A stretch of DNA of 63,718 nucleotides from assembly GCA_947498785.1 (NCBI GenBank), contig CANMLS010000035.1:1-63718 (forward strand), given 5' to 3'. Source of the DNA: an uncultured Aquimarina sp. Its GTDB lineage: Bacteria > Bacteroidota > Bacteroidia > Flavobacteriales > Flavobacteriaceae. Under the pieces are notes generated by a model. That model had not been told where the DNA came from and did not search any database. It saw nothing but the letters and a program-made list of their open reading frames with translations. The stretch's first letter is position 1. The number at the start of each line of letters is the position of its first letter. The position numbers were made by a program, and so were the translations under genes. Below are positions 9,482 to 19,094 of this stretch, piece after piece.

Positions 9482-10399
9482 ATGAAGTTGTCTATAGTTA
9501 GTCCAGTCTACAAAGCAGAACGTATAATACCTATACTGGTTAAGCGGATTGAGGATAGTGTAAGTAGGATTACAGATGATTATGAAATTATTTTGATAGA
9601 GGATGGTAGTCCAGATGATTCATGGAAGGTGATTAAAGATATAGCAAAAAAGGATACAAAAGTTGTGGGAATAAAGCTTAGTAGAAATTTTGGACAGCAT
9701 TATGCTATAACTGCAGGCTTACATAAAATAAAAGGTGAATGGGTTATTGTTATGGATTGTGATTTGCAAGATCAACCAGAAGAAATTGAAAAACTTTATG
9801 CAAAGACCAAAGAAGGATATGATATTGTGCTAGCAAAACGAAAAGAGCGTAAAGATCATTTTTTCAAAAAAATGTTTTCGATTTTTTTTTATAAATTGTT
9901 GTCATATTTTACAGATACAAAGCAAGATAGGTCAGTTGCTAATTTTGGTATCTACCATAAGACGGTTATCAGTTCAATATTAGCAATGGGTGATGTTGTT
10001 AGGGTATTTCCTATTATGGTTCAATGGGTAGGTTATAACAAAATCGCAGTAGATGTTGATCATTCTAAAAGAGAAATTGGTAAATCAACATATACTTTTT
10101 CAAAATTACTTAAACTTGCAATAAATACATTTTTGACATTTTCTAATAAACCATTGATTCTGACTGTTCGTTTTGGTTTGTTGATCTCTCTTTTTTCTTT
10201 TTTGGTTGGTTGCTTTTATTTGTATAAGTACCTTACTTACGGAGTATCTGTTTTGGGTTATACAAGTCTAATATTATCTATTTGGTTCTTAGCAGGAATT
10301 ATAGTTTTTTCTATTGGAATTCTTGGGTTATACATAGGTAAGATATTTGATACAACAAAAAAAAGACCTACATTTATTATTGATGAAATCATAGAATGA
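9482..10399 (+). CDS. GT2 glycosyltransferase, GtrB/ArnC-like (undecaprenyl-phosphate sugar transferase)
   Basis: 305 residues with the usual domain order. MKLSIVSPVYKAE opens the GT-A fold, IEDGSPDDSW sits near residue 40 and VMDCDLQDQPEE near 94 is the metal-binding motif. Two hydrophobic segments lie at about 232-252 and 258-285, close to the C-terminus, as in ArnC, GtrB and DPM1. The family makes polyprenyl-phosphate-linked sugars on the cytoplasmic face. It opens a four-gene rightward operon and overlaps the acyltransferase start by 4 nt (ATGA). The family call is secure; the sugar is unknown. Confidence 0.88.
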   Translation: MKLSIVSPVYKAERIIPILVKRIEDSVSRITDDYEIILIEDGSPDDSWKVIKDIAKKDTKVVGIKLSRNFGQHYAITAGLHKIKGEWVIVMDCDLQDQPEEIEKLYAKTKEGYDIVLAKRKERKDHFFKKMFSIFFYKLLSYFTDTKQDRSVANFGIYHKTVISSILAMGDVVRVFPIMVQWVGYNKIAVDVDHSKREIGKSTYTFSKLLKLAINTFLTFSNKPLILTVRFGLLISLFSFLVGCFYLYKYLTYGVSVLGYTSLILSIWFLAGIIVFSIGILGLYIGKIFDTTKKRPTFIIDEIIE

Positions 10400-11184
10400 A
10401 AAATTATAAAAATATTCAAGCTGAGCATGTCGAAATTGGAATTAATACCATAATAGAACCAACAGCTGTAATAAGAGGGCTTAATGGTATGGCTCATAAA
10501 ATAGTAATAGGAGATAACTGTTATATAGGTTCTAACGTTCAGATCATCATCGACGATTTTAGCTTAGGAGATTATTCAAAAATTCATCATGATACTAATA
10601 TACATGGATATAAACCTTGTAAGATTGGTCATAATGCTTGGATTGGACAATATACCATAATTGATTCTATAGGTGGAGTATCCATCGGAAATAATTGTGG
10701 TATTGGTGCTCAATCTCAATTGTGGAGCCATATAAAATATGGAGATACTTTAGAAGGATGTCGTTTTAAATCAGAAAAAAGACTTGAAGTTGGGGATGAC
10801 GTATGGTTTGTAGGACATTGTATTATATCTCCAATTAAGGCAGAGAATAAATCTTTAGCTCTGGCGGGATCGGTAGTTACCTCAGATATGGGATATAATA
10901 AAATTTATGGAGGATCTCCAGCAAAAGATTTAACGGATAAAGTTGGTAGTCAATTTGAAGAGGTTTCTTTGGTCGATAAAATGAAAAAAATGAAAGAATA
11001 TTTGGTGACTGCAGATTTAGAAGATAGCTCTATAAAAATTGTACAATTTGAAAATGAAGTGAGGAGTGATGAGAATACTTATTTTATTGTATCCTCAAGA
11101 ACATATACCAAAAGGAAAACTGTAGAAGAAATTGAATTCATGAAATTTTTACTTCCTGATAAAGCAAAGTTTACGCCAATATGA
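10396..11184 (+). CDS. Hexapeptide-repeat (left-handed beta-helix) acyltransferase
   Basis: 262 residues. The segment at about 10-180 has imperfect hexapeptide repeats, for example IVIGDNCYIGSNVQIIIDDF and ISIGNNCGIGAQSQ, ending in the capping motif GGSPAKDL near 176. This is the LbH fold used by O- and N-acetyltransferases. A charged C-terminal domain of about 80 residues is extra. It is translationally coupled to the GT2 gene (ATGA overlap) and sits 16 nt before a sugar aminotransferase. A role in acylating the amino group made by that enzyme is therefore attractive, but inferred from context. Confidence 0.82.
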   Translation: MKNYKNIQAEHVEIGINTIIEPTAVIRGLNGMAHKIVIGDNCYIGSNVQIIIDDFSLGDYSKIHHDTNIHGYKPCKIGHNAWIGQYTIIDSIGGVSIGNNCGIGAQSQLWSHIKYGDTLEGCRFKSEKRLEVGDDVWFVGHCIISPIKAENKSLALAGSVVTSDMGYNKIYGGSPAKDLTDKVGSQFEEVSLVDKMKKMKEYLVTADLEDSSIKIVQFENEVRSDENTYFIVSSRTYTKRKTVEEIEFMKFLLPDKAKFTPI

Positions 11185-11200
11185 TTCCAAATAAAAATAA

Positions 11201-12337
11201 ATGCCCTTGATTCCATTTAATAAACCTTACATGACAGGAGATGAACTGTATTATATTAAAAATGCAGTAAATAGAGGTAAAATTTCTGGAAATGGATATT
11301 ATACCCAAAAGTGTCATGATTTTTTTAAACAAATAATTGGTTTTAGAAATTGTCTACTTACTTCTTCATGTACAGATGCTTTAGAAATGACTGCAATCTT
11401 GGTTGATATAGAACCAGGTGACGAAGTAATTATGCCATCCTACACTTTTGTATCCACGGCTAACGCTTTTGTTTTGCGTGGAGCAAAGATTGTTTTTGCT
11501 GATAGTTATCAGAATAACCCAAATATAGATGCTACAACTATAGAATCATTAATTACTTTAAAGACAAAAGCAATAGTAGTAGTACATTATGGAGGAGTCG
11601 CATGTGATATGGGTTTGATTATGGATATTGCGAAAGAAAATGATTTATTTGTAATAGAAGATGCAGCACAAGCAATAGATTCTTATTATAAAGAAAAACC
11701 TTTGGGAAGCATAGGTCATTTAGCAACATTTTCTTTTCATGAAACCAAAAATATCATTTCAGGAGAAGGAGGGATGCTGGTTATTAATGATGAACGTTTT
11801 GATAAACGAGCAGAAGTTATTTGGGAAAAAGGTACTAATCGCTCTGCTTTTTTTAGAGGAGAAACCGATAAATATTCATGGGTAGATGTAGGTTCATCTT
11901 TTTTGCCCTCTGATGTCACGGCAGCCTTTTTGTTTGCTCAATTAGAAAATCTACAAAAGATCCAGTCTAGGAGAAAAACTTTATGGAATAACTATTACGA
12001 AAGTTTGAAAGAACTCGAAGAGGATAAAGTTTTAAAACTGCCTCAAGTTCCTGATTATGGTACTTCAAATGGTCATTTGTTTTATATAGTCTGCAAAAAT
12101 ATAGAAGAAAGAAGTCAGTTAATTTCGTTTTTGAAAAATAATAATGTACATGCTGTTTTTCATTATTTGTCATTACATAAAAGTCCTTTTTATATGAAGG
12201 AAAATAAAAATACTGAGCTTGAAAATTGTGATATTTTTGCAGATCGATTATTAAGATTACCATTGTATTATGAATTGGATGCAGAAGAACAAAATATGAT
12301 AATTGATTTAATCATAAGTTTTTTTAGAAAAAGATAA
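11201..12337 (+). CDS. wecE: dTDP-4-amino-4,6-dideoxygalactose transaminase-like (DegT/DnrJ/EryC1 family)
   Basis: 378 residues, close to the 376 of E. coli WecE. It begins IPFNKPYMTGDELYYI, a typical WecE opening. The PLP-binding Asp lies in VIEDAAQAID (D154), the internal aldimine Lys in FSFHETKNI (K183), and GEGGMLV follows. The family transfers an amino group to a 4-keto-6-deoxy nucleotide sugar. The upstream neighbour is an LbH acyltransferase and the downstream one a TPR membrane transferase, which suggests an N-acylated 4-amino-4,6-dideoxyhexose in a surface glycan or glycoprotein. WecE orthology is likely but not certain among relatives of this fold. Confidence 0.85.
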   Translation: MPLIPFNKPYMTGDELYYIKNAVNRGKISGNGYYTQKCHDFFKQIIGFRNCLLTSSCTDALEMTAILVDIEPGDEVIMPSYTFVSTANAFVLRGAKIVFADSYQNNPNIDATTIESLITLKTKAIVVVHYGGVACDMGLIMDIAKENDLFVIEDAAQAIDSYYKEKPLGSIGHLATFSFHETKNIISGEGGMLVINDERFDKRAEVIWEKGTNRSAFFRGETDKYSWVDVGSSFLPSDVTAAFLFAQLENLQKIQSRRKTLWNNYYESLKELEEDKVLKLPQVPDYGTSNGHLFYIVCKNIEERSQLISFLKNNNVHAVFHYLSLHKSPFYMKENKNTELENCDIFADRLLRLPLYYELDAEEQNMIIDLIISFFRKR

Positions 12338-12342
12338 TCTAT

Positions 12343-14568
12343 ATGAAATTTAATTTCACTCCAAAATTCACTTATCGAAATGGGTTTATTTTAGTTGCAG
12401 TTTTGATAGGTTTTATCATGACTTTTTTGAGCTTTGATTATGGACCGTTAGAGGATGCAAAAGTTCATCAGGATCATGGAATTCGAATTCTTAACTATTT
12501 CAAAGGTATTGATAATACCGCAGCTTTAAGCCCAGTTGATGACCAGGGGAATTATTATGATGTTAATAAAAATGTTGAAAGTGAACATCATGGGATGAAT
12601 GGTTTTGGAGGTTTTTTTGATTTAATGTCAAGTTTTTTACATCAATTTTTTGGTTTTATAGGAGTGTATGAATTCAAAAATCTCATCAATTCTGTTTTTG
12701 GGTTTTTACTCTTTTTGTATTGTGGCTTATTAGGAAGAGAATTAGGTGGATGGAAAGCTGGAGTATTAACTCTTGTGTTTGTTGTGTTAACCCCCGTAAT
12801 GTTTGGGTATTCAATGAATAATCCAAAAGATATCCCTGCTGCAGCCTTTTACATGTTTTCTCTGTTTCATATTATTAAGTTGTTAAAAGAACTTCCAAAA
12901 GTGACTCTTAAAAGATCTTTCTTTTTAATACTTAATATTTCTTTATTAATTAATATTAGAGTAATTGGATTAATTATGTTTGGGTATGTTTTCTTAGCAG
13001 TTCTACTTTGGTGGTTGCTTGAAAATTATACATCTAAATTTAGAGAAATAATAATAAAAGATGTTTTGCTGTTAGGGGGTAAAATTATTGGAATATGTAT
13101 TCTTACATATTTTGCAATAAGTGCCTTTTGGCCGTATGCTCAAACAAATCCTATAAAAACTCCTGTTGAAATATTGTTTAAAATGAGTGAGTTTAGAGGT
13201 TTCGAAAACTTACAAATATTTGAAGGACAATGGCAAAGTAGTTTTAATGTACCCTGGTATTTTGCAATTAAAAACCTGTTTATTATTACAATGCCAATAC
13301 ATGCATTTATTGGTTTTCTTTTGATACCATTACTCTACTATAAGAAGATAAATAAGGATATACTCTATATATCTATGGTGTTGTTTGCTACAGTATTTCC
13401 TATGTTACTCGTCATTTTTGGGAAACCAAATAGTCATGATGGTTCGAGACAATTTATGTTTTCGGTTCTACCAATTGTTGTATTAAGCGCATTATCATGG
13501 ATTAGATTAATTCAATTTATAAAAATAAAAAATGTAAAGCGAGCACTCTATGGAGTTCTTTTCTTATTGTTATTACAACCATTGCGTTTTATGATAAAGT
13601 ATCATCCCATGCAAGCATTATATTTCAGTCCAATTGTTGGTGGTGTAAATGGAGCGTATGGCAATTACGAGATAGATTATTATGGAGTGGCTATTAAACC
13701 CGCATTAAACTGGTTAGAAAAAAATGTTGGAGATAAAAATAATCCACCTCGAGTACGAATGTATTATGGAAGCCAAACCAAAGTAACGTATCATCTTGAT
13801 AAAAGTTCAAATTTAAAATATGCATTAACAAGGCGAGATTCTCCTGATTGGGATTATTCTATTGTCATGCTAGCAGAAGGGAAGTATAAAAAAGATGTAA
13901 AAAGTGCGAATTGGTCTCCAGAAAATACAGTGCATGAAATTAAAGTTGAAGATGTGCCTATCTGCTATATTATAAAAAATAAGTACGAAGTTGATAAACA
14001 TGTATTTGAAGTAGAACAAAGAGTAGCTAAAGCACCTTCTGTGAATGGGTATATAGAATTGAGTTTATTGTACTTTGAAAAAGAAGATTATTTTAAAAGT
14101 ATCGAAGCTTCGAAAAAGGTTATTTCATTAGATTCTAACAATAACATAGCGTACAATAATTTATGTTCTGCATACAATAGACTATTGATGTATGATAAGG
14201 CCAAAACCGCTTGTGAAAAATCATTACAGATAAAACCTCAGGTACAATTAACCCAAAATAATCTTAACGAATCTTTGAGAGGTATTAAAAAAAGGCAGAA
14301 TCGAAAATTTACTACAAAAGAATACCTTAATCTAAGTTATAATTATTACAAATTAGGGTATTATAACAGGTGCATAGAAGTTAGTATGGAATTACTAGAA
14401 TTAGAACCAAATAATGTGGTTGCATATAATAATATATGTTCATCTTATAATGTTCTTGGAGAGTACAAAAAAGCTTTAGATGCTTGCAATAAAGCATTAG
14501 AAAAGGATCCTGATTTTCAATTGGCCAAAAACAACCTTAATTGGGCTAAGAAAGAATTGAATAAATAG
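12343..14568 (+). CDS. Multi-pass membrane protein with C-terminal TPRs (GT-C glycosyltransferase candidate)
   Basis: 741 residues. There are about ten membrane segments up to residue about 430. The early loop LEDAKVHQDHGI carries acidic residues, as expected for a GT-C catalytic loop. A soluble domain of about 120 residues comes next, then TPRs from about 565 to 741 in two similar blocks, each reading like AYNNxCSxYNxL...ACxKALxxxP. The same TPR block ends the protein at 7164-9125. Starting 5 nt after wecE, it is last in the operon. I infer transfer of a lipid-linked sugar at the periplasmic face, with the TPRs binding protein partners. Confidence 0.72.
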   Translation: MKFNFTPKFTYRNGFILVAVLIGFIMTFLSFDYGPLEDAKVHQDHGIRILNYFKGIDNTAALSPVDDQGNYYDVNKNVESEHHGMNGFGGFFDLMSSFLHQFFGFIGVYEFKNLINSVFGFLLFLYCGLLGRELGGWKAGVLTLVFVVLTPVMFGYSMNNPKDIPAAAFYMFSLFHIIKLLKELPKVTLKRSFFLILNISLLINIRVIGLIMFGYVFLAVLLWWLLENYTSKFREIIIKDVLLLGGKIIGICILTYFAISAFWPYAQTNPIKTPVEILFKMSEFRGFENLQIFEGQWQSSFNVPWYFAIKNLFIITMPIHAFIGFLLIPLLYYKKINKDILYISMVLFATVFPMLLVIFGKPNSHDGSRQFMFSVLPIVVLSALSWIRLIQFIKIKNVKRALYGVLFLLLLQPLRFMIKYHPMQALYFSPIVGGVNGAYGNYEIDYYGVAIKPALNWLEKNVGDKNNPPRVRMYYGSQTKVTYHLDKSSNLKYALTRRDSPDWDYSIVMLAEGKYKKDVKSANWSPENTVHEIKVEDVPICYIIKNKYEVDKHVFEVEQRVAKAPSVNGYIELSLLYFEKEDYFKSIEASKKVISLDSNNNIAYNNLCSAYNRLLMYDKAKTACEKSLQIKPQVQLTQNNLNESLRGIKKRQNRKFTTKEYLNLSYNYYKLGYYNRCIEVSMELLELEPNNVVAYNNICSSYNVLGEYKKALDACNKALEKDPDFQLAKNNLNWAKKELNK

Positions 14569-14583
14569 TTTTAATATATAAAA

Positions 14584-15498
14584 TTAAAAAATAGACAACC
14601 CCGTCAAAGTTGTTAACCTTTCTAGGGCATACATACCAAGTTCTGAATTTCCTTTAGGATTAAGAGGAGGACTCCATACGGTAACGGCATATTGTCCAGG
14701 GTGTATAGCTGCAATTCCTCCACCAACGCCACTTTTACCTGGTAAACCTACTCTGAAACTAAACTCTCCGGCTTCATCATAGAACCCACAAGTTTGCATA
14801 ATAGCATTAATACGTTTAACTTTTCTGGGAGATAATATTTGCTCATTGTTAGATAATCTCTTGCCTCCATTTGCGTACATCATAAATGCAATTGATAACT
14901 CCTTGCAAGACATTTCAATTGCACATTGATAAATATAGAAGTCTAGTACGATCTCGATTTCATTTTTTATGTTGCCAAATGATTTCATGAGATTTAATAA
15001 AGAAGCGTTACGATGACTGTATTTCTTTTCAGATTCAAAAACTTTTGTGTTAATTCCAATATTAGAATTTCCTGTAATGCTATGTATAAAATTAAGAAAA
15101 TCCTTTTTGGGATCCTCTAACAGTGAAATTAAGATATCAGAAATAACTAATGCTCCTGCATTGATAAAAGGATTTCTTGGAATTCCGTTTTCATATTCTA
15201 ATTGTATTAGAGAATTAAATGGATCTCCCGAAGGTTCTACATCAACTCGTTCAAATAATTCATCATCTAATAACGACATTGCTCTTGTGAGAGCAAATAC
15301 TTTTGAGATACTTTGGATTGAGAATCGTTCTTCATTATCTCCTAGATTATAATGCCCCGAATTGATGCAATATAGATGCATTCCGAATTTTTTAGGCTCT
15401 ATTTTTGCTAATTCGGGTATGTATGTAGCTACTTTTCCTGTGGATTGTATTGAGGAAAGTTCTGATGCTATGGTATTGAGTATATGTTGATATTCCAC
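14584..15498 (-). CDS. glsA: Glutaminase A
   Basis: 304 residues, the normal length for the family. Glutaminases of this beta-lactamase-like fold use a Ser-x-x-Lys pair, visible here as S63 and K66 in SIQSISKVF. Other family marks are GDPFNSL near 92, NPFINAGALV near 107 and a Gly-rich GLPGKSGVGGG near 253. The enzyme hydrolyses L-glutamine to glutamate and ammonia in the cytosol. It converges with the glycan operon and lies 9 nt downstream of the dipeptidase gene on the same strand, so the two may be co-transcribed. Confidence 0.95.
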   Translation of the reverse strand: MEYQHILNTIASELSSIQSTGKVATYIPELAKIEPKKFGMHLYCINSGHYNLGDNEERFSIQSISKVFALTRAMSLLDDELFERVDVEPSGDPFNSLIQLEYENGIPRNPFINAGALVISDILISLLEDPKKDFLNFIHSITGNSNIGINTKVFESEKKYSHRNASLLNLMKSFGNIKNEIEIVLDFYIYQCAIEMSCKELSIAFMMYANGGKRLSNNEQILSPRKVKRINAIMQTCGFYDEAGEFSFRVGLPGKSGVGGGIAAIHPGQYAVTVWSPPLNPKGNSELGMYALERLTTLTGLSIF

Positions 15499-15507
15499 AA
15501 TGCGATT

Positions 15508-16215
15508 TTAATTTAACTCTGATAATGAACTTCCGGGGGTTATCTCATATGGTGTTTTGTTCTGTTCAAAAATTCTCGCTTTTAGGTTTCCTTCCAGGGT
15601 AACATCATCATTTCTAACCCTAATCCAGCTGCCCTCACGTAGTCCAACTACAGGTTGCGGATTCAAGTTGTGAAATTCTTTGATTCTAGTTTCTCTGGTT
15701 TCTCCTTTATGTGTAGAGTTGGGGTCAGGATCGAGATAATGTGCATTTACATTAAAAGGAAGTATACTTAGCGTTTTAAGGCTAGGAGGATAAACAATAG
15801 GCATATCATTAGTGGTTTGCATGGTAAGTCCGCAAATATTGCTTCCAGCACTAGTTCCTAAATATGGCGTTCCTGATTGTATAGCTTCTGTCAATGGTTT
15901 TATTATGTTGTTTCTATAGAGTTGATCTACCAATAAAAAAGTATTTCCTCCTCCTGTAAAAATTCCTTTAGCATTTTTTAGAGCCTCATTAGTATCAGAA
16001 AACATATGTATGCTTACAATTCTCTTATTTATTTTTTTAAAAATATTATTAACTCCAATAGTATATTCATCATGCGAAATTCCACCTGGGCGAGCATACG
16101 GAATAAAAAGTATTTCTTCAGTATCTGAGTATAATTCAGTTAAAACTTCTTTTAAATACTCCAAAGGTTCACTTCCATAAAGTGTGGAGGTACTTGCTAT
16201 AATACAGTTTTTCAT
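15508..16215 (-). CDS. pepE: Dipeptidase E (peptidase family S51)
   Basis: 235 residues. The nucleophile elbow GTSAGSN gives Ser122. IFTGGGNTFLL near 85 and NVNAHYLDPDP near 156 (His159) match PepE. PepE releases N-terminal Asp from Asp-X dipeptides in the cytosol. Family length is about 230. It lies immediately upstream of the glutaminase on the same strand, suggesting a small amino-acid salvage unit. No unusual substitutions are visible. Confidence 0.93.
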   Translation of the reverse strand: MKNCIIASTSTLYGSEPLEYLKEVLTELYSDTEEILFIPYARPGGISHDEYTIGVNNIFKKINKRIVSIHMFSDTNEALKNAKGIFTGGGNTFLLVDQLYRNNIIKPLTEAIQSGTPYLGTSAGSNICGLTMQTTNDMPIVYPPSLKTLSILPFNVNAHYLDPDPNSTHKGETRETRIKEFHNLNPQPVVGLREGSWIRVRNDDVTLEGNLKARIFEQNKTPYEITPGSSLSELN

Positions 16216-16317
16216 TGTTCTTTTTGGTAAAGGTAGTTTAACGTTTTCTTATATTTAAATCTTTGAGGAAGATAAAAAAAATGTAGTATCTTAATAAATA
16301 AATTAACCTTATCTATT

Positions 16318-17112
16318 ATGAAAGTAAAGCTATCTATATTTTTTGTTTGTTTTATTATAAGTGTTTCAAAAGCACAAATTACTACTTCCAGAGTTATGAT
16401 TGAAGGAAAGATTAGTGCACCTATTGGTGATGATGTAGAAGGGGTGGTTATTTATAATCGTAGTAGTAATAAAGGTACGATTAGTACTAAAAATGGAGAG
16501 TTTAGGATTAATGCTGGCATTAATGATAGAATTGAAGTAGTAGCGATGCAATATCAACATTTTTTGATATTAGTGGATAAAGGAGTAGTCGATAATAGAA
16601 AATTAAATGTGTTTCTTAATGAATCGATTAACCAACTTGAAGAAGTAGTAGTGACCCCATATGACTTGCTGGGTAATGTGTCGGTTGATGTCAAAAAAAT
16701 AGGATTTGTTCAAAGTGGAATTGGACGGGTGGCAGATGAAACATCCTCACGTATTAATGATATTGATTATGACTTTACTCAAGACCAACAATCTACATTA
16801 GAAAATAAAGTGTTTTTGGAAGATGGTATGATTAACGGATTAAATTTTGTAAACCTTTTTAAACTCGTTTATAGCAATAAAGAAAAATCTAAAAAGAAAA
16901 AAGAACCTTCTGATATAGATGTAAAAGTTAGAGATATGTATAATGATGATTTTTTTAAAGATTTTCTAGCTCTAGAAATGAATCAAATTAATGATTTTAT
17001 CTTTTTTGCAGAAGATAATGGGCTAAATAATAGATATTTTGAATCTGGAAAAGAACTGGATTTATTACAGTTTTTGGTTCATCAAAGTAAAATATATCGT
17101 CAGAGACAATAG
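16318..17112 (+). CDS. Secreted carboxypeptidase-like regulatory-domain protein, paralogue 1
   Basis: 264 residues with a signal peptide ending near SKAQI. An N-terminal CarbopepD_reg-like beta-sandwich covers about 25-105: EGVVIYNRSSNKGTISTKNG, then DRIEVVAMQYQHFLILVD. A hinge motif LLGNVSVDVKKI near 117 is shared with the next two genes and with the gene at the right edge of the window. The alpha-helical C-terminus carries FFKDFLALEMNQINDFIFFA. Exported, function unknown. Three copies lie in tandem with separate spacers of 103 and 143 nt. Confidence 0.75.
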   Translation: MKVKLSIFFVCFIISVSKAQITTSRVMIEGKISAPIGDDVEGVVIYNRSSNKGTISTKNGEFRINAGINDRIEVVAMQYQHFLILVDKGVVDNRKLNVFLNESINQLEEVVVTPYDLLGNVSVDVKKIGFVQSGIGRVADETSSRINDIDYDFTQDQQSTLENKVFLEDGMINGLNFVNLFKLVYSNKEKSKKKKEPSDIDVKVRDMYNDDFFKDFLALEMNQINDFIFFAEDNGLNNRYFESGKELDLLQFLVHQSKIYRQRQ

Positions 17113-17215
17113 ACATATAAAAACTTTAATCCTTGTAATTTTTTTAAAAATATATCGTCTTTGTATTATTAATCTTTGCGTATTAATAACGTAAAAATTG
17201 TTTTGATAATACAGT

Positions 17216-17971
17216 ATGACTAGATATATATTATTTCTATTATTATTTACTTCACTACAAAATTTTGGTCAGTCAGAAACCTTAAAAGGAAAAATTATAG
17301 CTGATTCTATACAAGGATACTCGATTAATATTGTAAACTATACTAAAGCGATAGGAACTACTAATGATGAAAATGGATTTTTTGAGATGCCTGCAAGTGT
17401 AGGGGATTCTATTGTTTTTTCATCAGTACAATATCAAACACGATCTATGGTTGTCACTTTAGAACAACTTGAAAAACCAATAATATCTGTTGTTTTATAT
17501 CCGATAGTGCAATTATTAGAACAAGTAAGAGTAAGTAATATTGAACTTTCTGGTGATCTGGATAAAGATGTAGGTGCAGTAGAATTACAACCTTTTGTTG
17601 ATAATCAAATATTAGGACTTCCTTTTAGTGATAAACCACAACCAACACAAGCAGAAAGAAGGATTTATACTGCAAAATCAGGAATTATAGATAGGCCAAT
17701 AAACTATTTGAACGGCACACTCAAGAAATTAAAGAAAATTAAAGCCTTAGAAGACTTACAAAGAATAGTACAAAAAGGAACAACTACTTTTAATACATCA
17801 TTTTTTGTAGAAGAACTAGAATTACCCGAAGCATTGATCACAGATTTTGTATACTACTGCGCAAAAGATGATTACTTTAATAACCTTCTTGAAAATTCTA
17901 AAAGGCTAACATTGTTAGAGTTTTTTCAGGAAAAGGCAAAATCCTATAAAAAATACAAAGAACTAGATTAG
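17216..17971 (+). CDS. Secreted carboxypeptidase-like regulatory-domain protein, paralogue 2
   Basis: 251 residues with a signal peptide ending near LQNFGQ. The beta-sandwich reads GKIIADSIQGYSINIVN, then GTTNDENGFFEMPASVGDSI. The hinge motif LSGDLDKDVGAV lies near 117. The C-terminus ends in the helical FFVEELELPEALITDFVYYC, aligning with its neighbours. Sequence similarity to paralogues 1 and 3 is low outside these motifs, so the tandem duplication is old. Exported, function unknown. Confidence 0.75.
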   Translation: MTRYILFLLLFTSLQNFGQSETLKGKIIADSIQGYSINIVNYTKAIGTTNDENGFFEMPASVGDSIVFSSVQYQTRSMVVTLEQLEKPIISVVLYPIVQLLEQVRVSNIELSGDLDKDVGAVELQPFVDNQILGLPFSDKPQPTQAERRIYTAKSGIIDRPINYLNGTLKKLKKIKALEDLQRIVQKGTTTFNTSFFVEELELPEALITDFVYYCAKDDYFNNLLENSKRLTLLEFFQEKAKSYKKYKELD

Positions 17972-18114
17972 TAGTTGCTTTTTTGATGAGTTAAAAGGTA
18001 ATAAATCTGTGATAATTTGTGCGATTCCTAAAATAGAAAGCTATAAAAAACGGATAGAAATGCAACATTATTAGAGGTAGATTGTCTTTAATAAATAAAT
18101 TATAACTATCATAA

Positions 18115-18879
18115 GTGAAGAAAAAATACTTATCTATAATTTTATTTCATTTCTTCTTTTTTTCAGTTTTCTGCCAGAGAAAAATCATAAAAGGGGTAAT
18201 AAAAAATGATAGTTCAGATGGAATTCATATCATTAATAAAACGGCCAACCTATTTACTATTACAAACAAAGAAGGAGTTTTTTTTATAGAGGCTACCATA
18301 GGAGATGTGTTTGTTATTTCATCAGTTCAATATGATCTTAAGGTTATGGTAGTAGATAAAAGTATGTATGCCAAAAAAGAACTTAATTTTACGCTAGAAG
18401 AAAACCTTAATGAATTGGATGAAGTTATTGTAGGAATACAATTGTCTGGTAATTTGAATACTGATATTAAGGGAATAAAGACAGAAAAATTGTTTAGCCC
18501 AGAAGATGTTGGAATACCTGTTTATGATGGAATTCAAAAGGAGGAGATTGTACCAATGCATAAAGCTATCGTTTTTTATGGAGTAGGGCTTCATGTAGAT
18601 GTTGAAGCGGTATATAAACACTGGTCTGGATATTATAAAACCTTAAAAACCACTAGAAAATTGGATGAAGAAAATAATAGTTTAGAAGCAATTCGGGATT
18701 TTTATGGGAAACAATTTTTATCCTCAGTATATACTCTATCAGAAGAGAAGATATATGAGTTTTTATTATTATGTATTCAGACTAGTGCCATTAAATATGA
18801 GTTTGCTAAAGAAAATCATAATGTTGTATTAAAAATATTCTCAGATAAACGAAAAGAATTTAGAAACAACAAACAATAA
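18115..18879 (+). CDS. Secreted carboxypeptidase-like regulatory-domain protein, paralogue 3
   Basis: 254 residues from a GTG start at 18115, chosen because it gives a signal peptide of Lys-rich start plus hydrophobic core ending near FCQ. The regulatory-like domain shows GVIKNDSSDGIHIINK, then TNKEGVFFIEATIGDVFVIS. The hinge LSGNLNTDIKGI near 117 is the best copy of the family motif. A helical C-terminus follows. Third of three tandem paralogues; function unknown. Confidence 0.72.
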   Translation: MKKKYLSIILFHFFFFSVFCQRKIIKGVIKNDSSDGIHIINKTANLFTITNKEGVFFIEATIGDVFVISSVQYDLKVMVVDKSMYAKKELNFTLEENLNELDEVIVGIQLSGNLNTDIKGIKTEKLFSPEDVGIPVYDGIQKEEIVPMHKAIVFYGVGLHVDVEAVYKHWSGYYKTLKTTRKLDEENNSLEAIRDFYGKQFLSSVYTLSEEKIYEFLLLCIQTSAIKYEFAKENHNVVLKIFSDKRKEFRNNKQ

Positions 18880-19094
18880 ATACATTTTAAGGGTGATTTA
18901 ATTTATAAACAAAGGAACATCTTTTAACTCTATGTTTCTAATGATTTTAAGTTTGGCATAATTTTTATAGTCAAAACAATAAAATTAATTACATTTATCG
19001 CTTTACAAATTTTGAATGATTAGAAAGAAGAAAAGGATTTGCTCAAATACGTTTTCGGTAAATCCCGTCTTATTTTAAAATATTTTATAGACAA

